NCBI GenBank assembly: GCA_014380545.1
Contig: JACMJP010000092.1
Coordinates: 1-41,131 of the forward strand
Direction of reading: 5' to 3'
From: Chitinophagales bacterium
GTDB lineage: Bacteria > Bacteroidota > Bacteroidia > Chitinophagales > BACL12
Length of the DNA: 41,131 nt
The position numbers were made by a program, and so were the translations under genes. Position 1 is the first letter of the stretch, and each line of letters opens with the position of its first letter. The notes beneath the pieces are model-generated. The model worked only from the letters and a program-made list of their open reading frames with translations. It was not told the DNA's origin and made no database searches. Below are positions 1 to 8,200 of this stretch, in pieces.

Positions 1-192
1 GGAGTGGATAAAGATGTATTTGTAAAAGTGGGTGATGAAATACAAGTTGGTTCTGTTCTCTGCATAATTGAAGCAATGAAACTATTTAATGAGATTGAAA
101 GTGAACAGGAGGGTAAAATTGTAAAGATCTTAGTTGAAGATGCAAGCCCTGTAGAATTTGATCAGCCATTATTTTTAATAGAACCGAAATAA
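1..192 (+). CDS. accB: Biotin carboxyl carrier protein of acetyl-CoA carboxylase, C-terminal part (5' end outside window)
   Basis: The reading frame is open from base 1, so the gene starts upstream. The 63 visible codons form a biotinyl/lipoyl-attachment domain with the EAMKL signature. The lysine that would carry biotin is codon 79-81. BCCP shuttles carboxybiotin between biotin carboxylase and the carboxyltransferase during malonyl-CoA synthesis in the cytoplasm. accC follows 119 bp downstream on the same strand, the usual accBC pairing. This context makes BCCP more likely than another biotin-dependent carboxylase subunit. Confidence 0.9.
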   Translation, partial: GVDKDVFVKVGDEIQVGSVLCIIEAMKLFNEIESEQEGKIVKILVEDASPVEFDQPLFLIEPK

Positions 193-201
193 ATTTTTTA
201 A

Positions 202-294
202 CGTCATTGCGATAGTTGATTCAAATAAAAAATAAACATTCGATCAACTTGAAGCAATCTCTTCATTAAAAACAGATTGCTTCGTCCCTCGCAA
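202..294. repeat. Palindromic REP-like element between accB and accC
   Basis: The spacer holds nested inverted repeats. A perfect 10-bp stem pairs GAAGCAATCT (251-260) with AGATTGCTTC (274-283). AGTTGAT (214-220) pairs with ATCAACT (243-249). TTGCGA (207-212) pairs with TCGCAA (289-294). The words CGTCATTGCGA and GAAGCAATCT resemble a dispersed intergenic repeat I know from other bacterial genomes. It could fold in the accBC transcript or be a non-autonomous mobile remnant. No other copy was seen in this window. Confidence 0.6.
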
Positions 295-311
295 CTCATT
301 CTATAAAGTTC

Positions 312-1661
312 ATGTTTAAAAAAATACTTATAGCTAACAGAGGAGAGATTGCATTGCGGATTATTCGTACCGCAAAAGAAATGGGTATTAAAACAGTTGC
401 TGTTTATTCCACCGCTGATAAAGATAGTTTGCCTGTTCGGTTTGCCGATGAAGCTGTTTGTATTGGTCCGCCACCAAGCCGTGAATCTTATTTAAGTATT
501 CCAAAAATTATGGCTGCTGCAGAAATAACAAATGCTGATGCTATCCATCCTGGTTACGGATTTTTAAGTGAGAATGAAATATTCAGTGAAATATGCGCTA
601 AATACGGAATTAAGTTTATCGGCCCAACTCCTCAACAAATACATAAAATGGGCGATAAGATAACAGCAAAAGATACGATGAAAAAAGCCGGCGTACCTGT
701 TATTCCCGGAAGTGATGGTTTATTAAAAGATGTTAGCGATGCAAAGCGCCAGGCAAAAAAAATAGGTTATCCTGTTATTGTGAAAGCAACTGCGGGTGGT
801 GGTGGAAAAGGAATGCGCATTGTATGGAAAGAAAGTGAAATAGAGAATGCATTCAGCACTGCAAGCATGGAAGCAAAAGCATCATTCAGCAATGATGGGT
901 TATACATGGAAAAATATATTGAGGAACCGAGGCATATTGAAATTCAAATTGCAGGTGATCAATATGGAAAAGTTTGTCATTTAAGTGAAAGGGATTGTTC
1001 AATTCAAAGAAGACATCAAAAATTAGTAGAAGAAAGCCCTTCACCATTTGTAGATGATAAGCTGAGAAAAAAAATGGGCGAAGCTGCTATAAAAGCAGGA
1101 AAAATAATTAAATATGAAAGTGTGGGAACAGTAGAATTTCTTGTAGATAAACACAAGAATTTTTATTTTATGGAAATGAATACAAGGATACAGGTTGAAC
1201 ACACGGTAACAGAAGAAGTAATTGATTATGATCTTGTGAAGGAGCAAATAAAAATTGCTGCAGGAGAAAAAATAAGCGGTAAAAATTATCTTCCTACGTT
1301 TTACGCAATGGAATGCAGAATAAATGCTGAAGACCCTACTAAAAATTTTCAGCCCTCACCCGGAAAAATAACAAGCTTCCATTCACCGAAAGGACACGGA
1401 GTAAGAGTAGATACTGCGGCATATGCAGGATACACAATTCCGCCTTATTACGATAGCATGATAGCCAAACTTATTTGTAAAGCAAGATCAAGAGCAGAGG
1501 TAATTACTAAAATGCAAAGAGCATTAGATGAATTTATTGTTGAGGGAATAAAAACAACTATTCCATTTCACAAAAAACTCATGCAAAACGAACAATTCCG
1601 CTCAGGAAAATTTGATACAAGTTTTATGAATACTTTTGATCTGAGTGATTTGACTGAATAG
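312..1661 (+). CDS. accC: Biotin carboxylase subunit of acetyl-CoA carboxylase
   Basis: A 449-residue ATP-grasp enzyme that carboxylates biotin on BCCP using ATP and bicarbonate, the first half-reaction of fatty-acid synthesis. The N-terminus (KKILIANRGEIALRI) is the typical biotin carboxylase start. The glycine-rich ATP-binding loop (KATAGGGGKGMRIV) lies near residues 157-170. The ERDCSIQRRHQK segment and the EMNTRIQVEH motif, with its catalytic Arg/Glu residues, follow. The length matches the family norm of about 450. The ATG at 312 begins directly at the conserved N-terminus. It lies downstream of accB and is probably co-transcribed through the repeat-bearing spacer. Confidence 0.96.
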   Translation: MFKKILIANRGEIALRIIRTAKEMGIKTVAVYSTADKDSLPVRFADEAVCIGPPPSRESYLSIPKIMAAAEITNADAIHPGYGFLSENEIFSEICAKYGIKFIGPTPQQIHKMGDKITAKDTMKKAGVPVIPGSDGLLKDVSDAKRQAKKIGYPVIVKATAGGGGKGMRIVWKESEIENAFSTASMEAKASFSNDGLYMEKYIEEPRHIEIQIAGDQYGKVCHLSERDCSIQRRHQKLVEESPSPFVDDKLRKKMGEAAIKAGKIIKYESVGTVEFLVDKHKNFYFMEMNTRIQVEHTVTEEVIDYDLVKEQIKIAAGEKISGKNYLPTFYAMECRINAEDPTKNFQPSPGKITSFHSPKGHGVRVDTAAYAGYTIPPYYDSMIAKLICKARSRAEVITKMQRALDEFIVEGIKTTIPFHKKLMQNEQFRSGKFDTSFMNTFDLSDLTE

Positions 1662-1706
1662 TTAATTTATTAATTGTATATTATAGAATGCAGATAATTA
1701 AAATAG

Positions 1707-1979
1707 ATTATTTGCATCTTTATTTTATGTCTTTACTTAGAAAACCCAGAAGTATGGAAATGCCTAAAGTTTGCCCCCTTTTTCTACAACGAAAAAATAA
1801 AAACCGTAAATATTAAAGTCCACAATTTATTGGGTGAAGAGATACATTCGTTTGATTTTGAAAGTTTGGATAATACGCCAATTACAATAAATGTTAAACC
1901 ATTAAAATCAGGATATTATATTTTTTCAGTAACTACCCCTTTCCAAACAAGGAAAATGAAGGTGGAAATATTGCATTAG
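1707..1979 (+). pseudogene. Orphan T9SS type A sorting-domain remnant (no start codon)
   Basis: An open frame of 90 codons ending at TAG 1977-1979 contains no ATG and follows an in-frame TAG at 1704-1706. Its last ~60 codons read like a T9SS C-terminal domain: VNIKVHNLLGEEI, then LKSGYYIFSV, then KMKVEIL just before the stop. This is the standard order of strands in type A sorting domains. The PNP motif that normally opens the domain is absent, as is any passenger. I read it as the decayed 3' end of a secreted-protein gene whose 5' part is lost. A frameshifted assembly is the alternative. Confidence 0.6.
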
Positions 1980-2340
1980 TAGCTTTAATACAGCTATATT
2001 CAAAACAATACTTAAAATCCCCATTTAAATAGGCAGGATTTGTGAATAATTTCTACCAGAAAATTCCTTAACAAAGTTTCTACATTATAGAAAGTTTCAT
2101 GACTTCTTAAATTGAGCTTTTAATTTCTCATTCAATAAGTTTTTTCTTGCAAACCTATATCGATAAAGGGATTCCACCTGTAAATCTTTAGTCAGACTTG
2201 CCTATGCTGCTAAATAAATACAGCATTTGTGATGTTTTAAAACTTAACAGATAAAGTAGAGAATACAACTCTACATTGTTGTAGATGCTTCCTGTATATA
2301 AAACAGAGTAAATAAGAATTATTCACTTAAATAGTATACA
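1980..2340. other. Gene-free stretch upstream of the sulfatase
   Basis: About 360 bp with no convincing ORF. It contains a small perfect hairpin (TCTACA 2270-2275 / TGTAGA 2280-2285, 4-nt loop) 55 bp before the sulfatase start and a short inverted pair AAATCC/GGATTT near 2015-2042. I could not pick a convincing -33/-7 promoter. The region probably carries the sulfatase promoter and more debris of the lost gene upstream. Confidence 0.4.
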
Positions 2341-4857
2341 ATGATCATGAAACTAATCTACAGCACATTTCTTATTCTTGCTGCATCAAGTCTCATTTTT
2401 GCACAAACAACAGAGAAACCAAATGTAATTGTAATCATAGTAGATGACCTTAATGATTACGTTGAAGGATTTGATGGGCACCCGCAGGTTAAAACACCAA
2501 ACATTAATAAGATTGCTGAAAAATGTACATCTTTTATGAATAGTTATTGTTCAGCACCCGGATGCGCTCCTTCCCGCACAAGTTTTTTATCAGGAAAAGA
2601 TGTGTTATATACAGATGTATTTAATAACTCGGATTATTTGGGAGCATTCAGGAATAATTTTACTACTGATGGTAACAATGCTGAAGTTTACACACTTCCA
2701 CAAACCTTAAAAGACAATGGCGGATATTATACATACGCAATAAATAAAATTTTTCACAGTCAGGAGGAGAATGATATGGATAAGTCTTCAAACCCCGTAT
2801 GCGAAAAGGAGCAATCATGGAGCCGTTTAACTACAATGGAAGAAAGTGAAGAACTATTAAATACTTTATTTTCCTTTAACACTTATAATTCTTATAGTTG
2901 GGCTATGGTACCTGATTCACTTGAACAATTTCTTGAAGATTACAGAGGAACAGATACAGCAATTCAATTTATAAATAACTATGCAAACGGAACAGAAGAT
3001 GTTTGTAGTGATAAACCATTTTTTCTATCATTAGGATATCATCGTCCACATAGTGGAAGATATATTCCGGAACAATATTTCCCGGAATATTATAACAAGG
3101 ATATTTATACGGCACCTTATGTTTATGGCTATAATAATCCTGCAAATGCATTACCATATAATGGTATTGTAATGCCACCGCAACCTGAAGACAAATTTGG
3201 TGATTATAATAACTTAAAAAGTATTGCAAAGGCTATTTCTGATGCAGGATGTACTGAAACAGATTTTTCAAATTATTTAAACAGCTTAGGCGTACTTCCT
3301 GTAATTGATGCTGACTATAATGTGCAGAAAGTAAAAGAAATTATATCTGAAACGCAAAGAGCAAATTATGTGATGGCATATATAGCCGCAGTGCAATTTA
3401 TTGATGCCCAAATAGGAAGGCTTTTAGATGCCGTAGAAGAACATCCTGAGGTATTTAATAATACAATAATTGTTTTCATGAGCGATCATGGTTATTCCCT
3501 GGGTGAAAAAAAACATTATACAAAATGGTCTTTATGGGAAACAGATATTCGCACACCATTAATTATATCAACACCCGGTATGACTGAAAGAAAAATTTGT
3601 GATAAAACTGTTTCAATGATTGATATATTTCCTACGATGTGTGATCTAACAGGAACAGAATATCCTCTTTTTTCTGATGGGTCGAAGTATTTAGATGGCA
3701 GCAGTTTTATGCCTTTATTAAGTACAGAAGACGCACAATGGTTCAAGCCTGCACTTACAACCTATAAAAAGAATGCATCAATCGGGTCTTGTTTTCCACA
3801 TTATTCAGTAAGAACAGAAAAATATCACTACATCAGGTATCGCACGAATAATGATGGTACAATTAATAAATCAATTTGCGATGAAGCTGGAAGCATAGTT
3901 GAAGAAGAATTATACGATATAGGAACACAAAGAGAAATTGATCCTTATGAATGGAAAAACCTTGCAAATGATCCTGATTATACTGAATTAAAAAACTATT
4001 TACAGGAGTTTATTCCGGGTGGGAGTTTTTATATGCAGCAACCTTATAAAACAGAAATATCTTCACTTGAACAACCATGTTTTTTAACTGATGAAGGAAC
4101 AGTTAAACTAAGAGGTATGTTATATGCATCCGATGGAAGTTTAGTAAAGGGAATTCCTTTACATGCTTATCAATTTACATGGAGTAATAGTTTAACTGAA
4201 GACATTTCTAATGAACGTATTTATCATTTTAAACCAATGTGGTACAGCGATAAATATGATACTATAGACAATATTAAATTTTATTTGAAAGTTACAGATT
4301 TAGCAACTGGTGAATTAGTAGCATTTGACATGAAAACATTTTATGTAAATCCTGCAAATGCGCCTTTAGCAACTTTTAATACTTCTTTAAATGCAAATAC
4401 GGTAATAATAGATAATTATACTTTAACCGGCACACATACTTATGTTACCTGGGACATGGGTGATGGATTTATTGCGAAAGATTCTATTCCCGGCCCACAT
4501 ACTTATGCAGCACCAGGAACATACACAATCACTCATACAGTGTTCTATGGTAACGGATGTTCTGATATTTTCACATCAGAAGTAACAATAGCTGAAATAT
4601 TGCGCACAGCTCCAATCAGGGATTTAATTTTGTATCCAAATCCTGCAACAAAAAAAATATATCTTGCATGTTCGGCTGAGAATACAATTGAAAATATTCA
4701 AATCCTAAATCTTTACGGACAAACAATAAAAAATATAAAACCTGAACAGGGAACAATAAAACAAGTTGATATAGCCGAACTCCCCTCAGGTAATTATTTT
4801 ATGGAAGTTATTTATGGTGACGAAACAATAACCAAGAAATTTGAAGTTATTCACTAA
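2341..4857 (+). CDS. Secreted sulfatase (iduronate-2-sulfatase-like) with PKD-like domain and T9SS sorting domain
   Basis: 838 residues. A signal peptide (to ~residue 21, ending SSLIFAQ) is followed by an arylsulfatase-type catalytic domain. The metal-binding DD occurs in IIVDDLND. The sulfatase signature CAPSR has its cysteine at residue 75, the residue converted to formylglycine. A metal site FMSDHGYSLGEK lies near residues 380-391. Residues ~685-755 look like a PKD fold (VTWDMGDG, HTYAAPGTYTITHTV). Residues ~757-838 are a T9SS type A sorting domain starting LYPNPA. It should cross the inner membrane by Sec and the outer membrane by T9SS, then hydrolyse sulfate esters on polysaccharide. The substrate is unknown. 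ATG 2347 is an equally good start. No sulfatase-maturating enzyme or polysaccharide-utilisation genes are nearby. Confidence 0.88.
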   Translation: MIMKLIYSTFLILAASSLIFAQTTEKPNVIVIIVDDLNDYVEGFDGHPQVKTPNINKIAEKCTSFMNSYCSAPGCAPSRTSFLSGKDVLYTDVFNNSDYLGAFRNNFTTDGNNAEVYTLPQTLKDNGGYYTYAINKIFHSQEENDMDKSSNPVCEKEQSWSRLTTMEESEELLNTLFSFNTYNSYSWAMVPDSLEQFLEDYRGTDTAIQFINNYANGTEDVCSDKPFFLSLGYHRPHSGRYIPEQYFPEYYNKDIYTAPYVYGYNNPANALPYNGIVMPPQPEDKFGDYNNLKSIAKAISDAGCTETDFSNYLNSLGVLPVIDADYNVQKVKEIISETQRANYVMAYIAAVQFIDAQIGRLLDAVEEHPEVFNNTIIVFMSDHGYSLGEKKHYTKWSLWETDIRTPLIISTPGMTERKICDKTVSMIDIFPTMCDLTGTEYPLFSDGSKYLDGSSFMPLLSTEDAQWFKPALTTYKKNASIGSCFPHYSVRTEKYHYIRYRTNNDGTINKSICDEAGSIVEEELYDIGTQREIDPYEWKNLANDPDYTELKNYLQEFIPGGSFYMQQPYKTEISSLEQPCFLTDEGTVKLRGMLYASDGSLVKGIPLHAYQFTWSNSLTEDISNERIYHFKPMWYSDKYDTIDNIKFYLKVTDLATGELVAFDMKTFYVNPANAPLATFNTSLNANTVIIDNYTLTGTHTYVTWDMGDGFIAKDSIPGPHTYAAPGTYTITHTVFYGNGCSDIFTSEVTIAEILRTAPIRDLILYPNPATKKIYLACSAENTIENIQILNLYGQTIKNIKPEQGTIKQVDIAELPSGNYFMEVIYGDETITKKFEVIH

Positions 4858-4881
4858 ATTATTCTGTGGCTGAATGTTGGA

Positions 4882-4911
4882 AAAAGGGATTATAGAAATA
4901 TAGTTCCTTTT
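4882..4911. terminator. Possible bidirectional terminator between sulfatase and purT
   Basis: AAAAGG (4882-4887) pairs with CCTTTT (4906-4911), extendable by one G-T and one A-T pair, around an A/T-rich loop. It is flanked by A and T runs on both strands. It sits between two convergent genes and overlaps the purT stop codon. The stem is weak. Confidence 0.4.
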
Positions 4912-6103
4912 ATTTTTGAGTGTTTGCCTGCGCATGCAGGGAAACAACTTTCACTTTCCTGGCATTTGCAATTGCATTTTCTTTTACAATATTCACATCC
5001 TTATGCAAATCATCATAAGCTAAAGCAACTCCCATTCTGCGGAAAGGTCTTGTAATTGGTTTTCCAAAAATTTTAATATCTGTTTTTTTACCTTTTATTG
5101 CTTCTTCAATTCCCTCAAAATAAAAGTCTTCAGCATTTTCATTTGCAAGAATAACTGCACTTGCCCCGATCCTTAATAATTCAATGTCGGGAATCGGTAA
5201 CCTGAGCACCGCTCTTGCATGTAATTCAAATTCATTTAAGTTTTGTGTTCCTGCAAGTGTTACCATTCCTGTATCATGCGGTCTGGGACTTAATTCTGAA
5301 AAATAAACACCATCATCTGCAAGAAAAAATTCTACACCCCAAATACCAGCACCTGTTAAAGCCTTTGTTATTTTATCAGCAATGAGTTGCGCTTCTCTTA
5401 ATTGTATTTCGGAAATATGTGCAGGCTGCCAGCTTTCCTGATAGTCCCCCCGCTCCTGCCTGTGCCCAATAGGCGGACAAAATAAAGTTTCACCATTTAC
5501 CTGTGTAACAGTTAATAATGTTATTTCAGAATTGAAATGAATAAATTCTTCCAGAATTACTTCAGCAATATCACCCCGTTTTGCAGATTGAGAATAATTC
5601 CATGCTTTTTCAATATCGCTTTCTGTTTTAATTATACTTTGCCCTTTTCCGCTTGAACTCATTAATGGTTTCACAACACAGGGTATCCCAATTTCTTTAA
5701 TGGCTGTAATCAATTCATCCAAAGTTTTTGCATATGCATATTTTGCTGTTTTTAATTTTAATTCTTTCGCTGCAAGATCCCGGATGGCTTTTCTGTTCAT
5801 TGTAAAATTTGCTGCTTTTGCACTGGGCACTACCTGTATACCCCACTGCTCATAATCATAAAAACGTTCTGTTCTTATCGCTTCAATTTCAGGAACAATT
5901 ATATCAGGCTGGTGTTTTTTTACAATTGCATCAAGAGCATTGCCGTCCAGCATATTAATTATTTCCCGTTCATCAGCTACCTGCTGTGCGGGAGCATCAT
6001 TATATGAATCAACTGCTATTACATATTGCCCTAATCTTTTGCAGGCAATCACGAATTCTTTTCCCAGTTCTCCGGAGCCGAGTAATAATATCTTTTTCAA
6101 CAC
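4910..6103 (-). CDS. purT: Formate-dependent phosphoribosylglycinamide formyltransferase (GAR transformylase 2)
   Basis: A 397-residue ATP-grasp enzyme that formylates GAR to FGAR with formate and ATP in purine biosynthesis. The N-terminal GSGELGKEF loop, the segment VPEIEAIRTERFYDYE, the ATP-grasp loop KPLMSSSGKGQS near residue 150, the LEEFIHFNSEITLLTV strand and the SPRPHDTGMVTL motif are all characteristic of PurT. Full length, ATG start. It is the last gene of a minus-strand run, 32 bp after the AtpI-like gene, so it may be co-transcribed with cell-envelope genes. No other purine gene is present here. Confidence 0.95.
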   Translation of the reverse strand: MLKKILLLGSGELGKEFVIACKRLGQYVIAVDSYNDAPAQQVADEREIINMLDGNALDAIVKKHQPDIIVPEIEAIRTERFYDYEQWGIQVVPSAKAANFTMNRKAIRDLAAKELKLKTAKYAYAKTLDELITAIKEIGIPCVVKPLMSSSGKGQSIIKTESDIEKAWNYSQSAKRGDIAEVILEEFIHFNSEITLLTVTQVNGETLFCPPIGHRQERGDYQESWQPAHISEIQLREAQLIADKITKALTGAGIWGVEFFLADDGVYFSELSPRPHDTGMVTLAGTQNLNEFELHARAVLRLPIPDIELLRIGASAVILANENAEDFYFEGIEEAIKGKKTDIKIFGKPITRPFRRMGVALAYDDLHKDVNIVKENAIANARKVKVVSLHAQANTQK

Positions 6104-6135
6104 ATTTAATTTAATAAAGAAATAATTTTGTTAAT

Positions 6136-6513
6136 CTAATTTGTCTTCTTTGAAAGTTTTACAAGTTCCAGCGTTTCAAAAATTAAAAAAGAAAAATAAA
6201 TAATTGCAAAAGGAACAATAAAATTCGATGCTCTGGTATCGGGGTTTGCAGTTTTATAAATTACTACAACAATTCCTGTAATAATTAATTTGAGAATAAT
6301 TCCTGCAAAAAATACATTCATAAAATTTGCAAATCTGCCCTTCATGGTTTTTGAGCTGAAATAATAAGTCGCAATACTTAAAATAAAAAATAAAAAATAA
6401 CATATCCATGCAAATTGCATTACAGGTTTATACAATTCAACATAATTTAGTGAAAATAAAATTGCAGCAATAAGTATTGCAAAAGGAATAAATTTCTTTA
6501 AGTAAGCAGACAT
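6136..6513 (-). CDS. Small four-helix membrane protein, AtpI-like by position and topology
   Basis: 125 residues with four hydrophobic segments (about 10-26, 33-50, 67-85 and 98-115) and a lysine-rich C-terminus (VKLSKKTN). This is the size and topology of ATP synthase I-chain proteins, but I see no diagnostic motif. In Bacteroidota an uncharacterised membrane protein commonly lies between atpZ and atpB; here the gene follows atpZ and precedes purT. The function is inferred from position only. It could assist Fo c-ring assembly or Mg2+/Ca2+ entry together with AtpZ, or be unrelated. Confidence 0.6.
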   Translation of the reverse strand: MSAYLKKFIPFAILIAAILFSLNYVELYKPVMQFAWICYFLFFILSIATYYFSSKTMKGRFANFMNVFFAGIILKLIITGIVVVIYKTANPDTRASNFIVPFAIIYFSFLIFETLELVKLSKKTN

Positions 6514-6609
6514 TAATTTTTTCTGCGAAGATATGAAGTCAGCGATGAAAGGGCAGGAACTAATAGCCAGGAATTAGTTTAAAACTAAATTTATTTAACT
6601 CACTAACTA

Positions 6610-6846
6610 TTAATCCTTTTTCCTGCCAATAAAATCTTTCAATGAAAGATACATGCCCGCACTCAACCCCAGTAAAGACAAAATAACAGTGAACCATGGT
6701 TTGGATCCCAGCCATGCATCTAAACGCATGCCTCCCCAAACTCCGAGAAAAATTGCTGCAATTAACTGAAACGTAATATTGCTGTATTTTATAAATCCAT
6801 CAAATCGCTGCTTCCTGTTCGATGGCTTCGAGGGTTTGTTCTGCAT
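6610..6846 (-). CDS. atpZ: AtpZ/AtpI family small membrane protein
   Basis: 78 residues. A basic N-terminal tail is followed by two transmembrane helices, the first containing IAAIFLGVWGGMRLDAWLG and the second ILSLLGLSAGMYLSL. The G-x-x-x-D-x-W/L-G arrangement between the helices is typical of AtpZ, a proposed accessory of F-type ATP synthase. The ATG lies inside the 3' end of the bactofilin gene, giving a 47-bp overlap. The only later ATG is within the first helix, so the overlapping start looks real and implies translational coupling. Confidence 0.8.
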   Translation of the reverse strand: MQNKPSKPSNRKQRFDGFIKYSNITFQLIAAIFLGVWGGMRLDAWLGSKPWFTVILSLLGLSAGMYLSLKDFIGRKKD

Positions 6847-7231
6847 TCAGTTTTTTATCTTTTGCACCCATGTGGCAAACACCATTAAAGCGGGCGCCAT
6901 TCTCAACTACAATTTTATTCGTATAAATATTCCCCTCTACAAAAGATGATGCCTTTAAAGTAAGTAGTTCCACCGATTCAATATCACCAATTATTTTTCC
7001 TTCAATGTCGGCATTTTTGCAAACAACATCACCTTCAATAATTCCTGTTGGGCCCAGTGCAAGTTTTGCTTTTACATGTAAAGACCCTCTAATCATTCCT
7101 TCTATCCTGATATCGCCATCGCTGTTTACATGCCCTTCAACAACGGTTCCGTTATTGATCCTGTTCGATATCATCATTCCATTTTTTTGTGTATTTGCAA
7201 CCGGGTCAGATGTAGTTTTGTTACCAAACAT
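6800..7231 (-). CDS. Bactofilin (polymer-forming cytoskeletal protein)
   Basis: 143 residues with the repetitive right-handed beta-helix pattern of bactofilins: GTVVEGHVNSDGDIRIEGMI, then LALGPTGIIEGDVVCKNADI, then LLTLKASSFVEGNIYTNKI. Bactofilins polymerise without nucleotide and scaffold local cell-wall synthesis or hydrolysis at the inner membrane. The gene lies 18 bp after an M23 endopeptidase gene on the same strand. In other phyla bactofilins work with an M23 peptidase (Helicobacter CcmA with Csd1, for example), so a functional pair is likely. Its 3' end is shared with atpZ. Confidence 0.92.
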   Translation of the reverse strand: MFGNKTTSDPVANTQKNGMMISNRINNGTVVEGHVNSDGDIRIEGMIRGSLHVKAKLALGPTGIIEGDVVCKNADIEGKIIGDIESVELLTLKASSFVEGNIYTNKIVVENGARFNGVCHMGAKDKKLNAEQTLEAIEQEAAI

Positions 7232-7249
7232 AATTTTTCTTTTTTTTAG

Positions 7250-8122
7250 TTAGTTAAAAATAATAAAATCCAGTGGATCCATCGGAAGTTTATTCTGCCA
7301 CAATTCAAAATGAACATGTGGCCCCGTGCTTAATTCGCCCGTGTTGCCAATAATCGCTATTACATCACCTGCGTTAACAAAATTACCGGTTTTCTTCAAT
7401 AATACAGAGTTGTGTTTATATAAAGAAATTAATCCATGATCATGCTGTATCACAATTACATTTCCGCTTTCCACATTCCAGTAAGCATCAATAACAGCCC
7501 CGTCAAGACATGCTTTCACAGGGGTACTCTCATTCGCTACCACATCCACACCGTAATGTCCCTCTCCCGGATTAAACTCTGATGTTATTGTACCTTTTAA
7601 TGGCGGAAAGAAATGCAAAGATTTAATATTCTTCTCCCCGGTATTCTGCGCACCAACACCGGTTAGGTTAAACAGGTCTTCCCGCTCCACCGCTGTCCTG
7701 AAATTTTTATCCAATTCCGATGCACTGTCAATCTTCACTGACCGGTAATCAATTTTTTTCAAACTATCTAATGGCAGCATAGAGTCTATTTCCCCATTTA
7801 GTCTTTTTTGCAGGTTGCCAAGATACAGGTCGTAATAACTTAATGACCGCAAAATTGAGTCTGTAACCGTATTGTTTCTCATCACCTGCCGGGATGTAGT
7901 AACTTCGCTTGTTCCTACAACATAATTTTTAAGCGGAGTAAAAGCTATAAGGCTATAAACAATGAAAGAAAGAATAACGAATAGTGTGCTTGCAATAATG
8001 AGCACATTCAATGCGCTTAGTTTTACAGAAGCCTGCACTTCAAAAGTTTTATCGTGCATCAGCACCAGGCGGTATTTATTACGCAGCCTGCTTATCCACT
8101 TTCTTGTTTTCGATTTAGCCAA
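7250..8122 (-). CDS. M23 family (LytM-type) peptidoglycan endopeptidase, membrane-anchored
   Basis: 290 residues. A short basic cytoplasmic segment with KYRLVLMHDKTFE, a transmembrane helix near residues 34-60, a periplasmic linker, then an M23 domain. Zinc-binding residues are His189 and Asp193 (HYGVD) and the HVH motif at 269-271. All are present, so it should be catalytically active. The start is TTG at 8122. The next ATG (residue 22) would remove the conserved KYRLV segment that I know from Bacteroidota relatives, so TTG is preferred. It heads the bactofilin/atpZ run and is divergent from porW. Confidence 0.9.
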   Translation of the reverse strand: MAKSKTRKWISRLRNKYRLVLMHDKTFEVQASVKLSALNVLIIASTLFVILSFIVYSLIAFTPLKNYVVGTSEVTTSRQVMRNNTVTDSILRSLSYYDLYLGNLQKRLNGEIDSMLPLDSLKKIDYRSVKIDSASELDKNFRTAVEREDLFNLTGVGAQNTGEKNIKSLHFFPPLKGTITSEFNPGEGHYGVDVVANESTPVKACLDGAVIDAYWNVESGNVIVIQHDHGLISLYKHNSVLLKKTGNFVNAGDVIAIIGNTGELSTGPHVHFELWQNKLPMDPLDFIIFN

Positions 8123-8151
8123 AACAGTTATTTTTTCTGCTGTTTTTAAAA

Positions 8152-8159
8152 TATTTTTG
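8152..8159 (+). promoter_or_regulatory. Candidate -7 box for porW
   Basis: TATTTTTG matches the Bacteroidota -7 consensus TAnnTTTG. It lies about 40 bp before the TTG start of porW, in the divergent spacer with the M23 gene. No clear -33 TTTG is at the right distance, so the call is moderate. Confidence 0.4.
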
Positions 8160-8200
8160 CTCTACGGTGGTTATAGTAGAAGCCTTAAAATTACAATACT

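Noticed and set aside
2011..2042. AAATCCCC...GGATTT near 2011-2042 as a third copy of the candidate operator
   Set aside because: The half-sites, spacing and -7 box do not match copies A and B.
3516..3746. Antisense open frames within the sulfatase and similar frames inside porW, the PBP and gldM
   Set aside because: They lie opposite strongly supported genes, have no recognisable protein features and look like complements of the coding strand.
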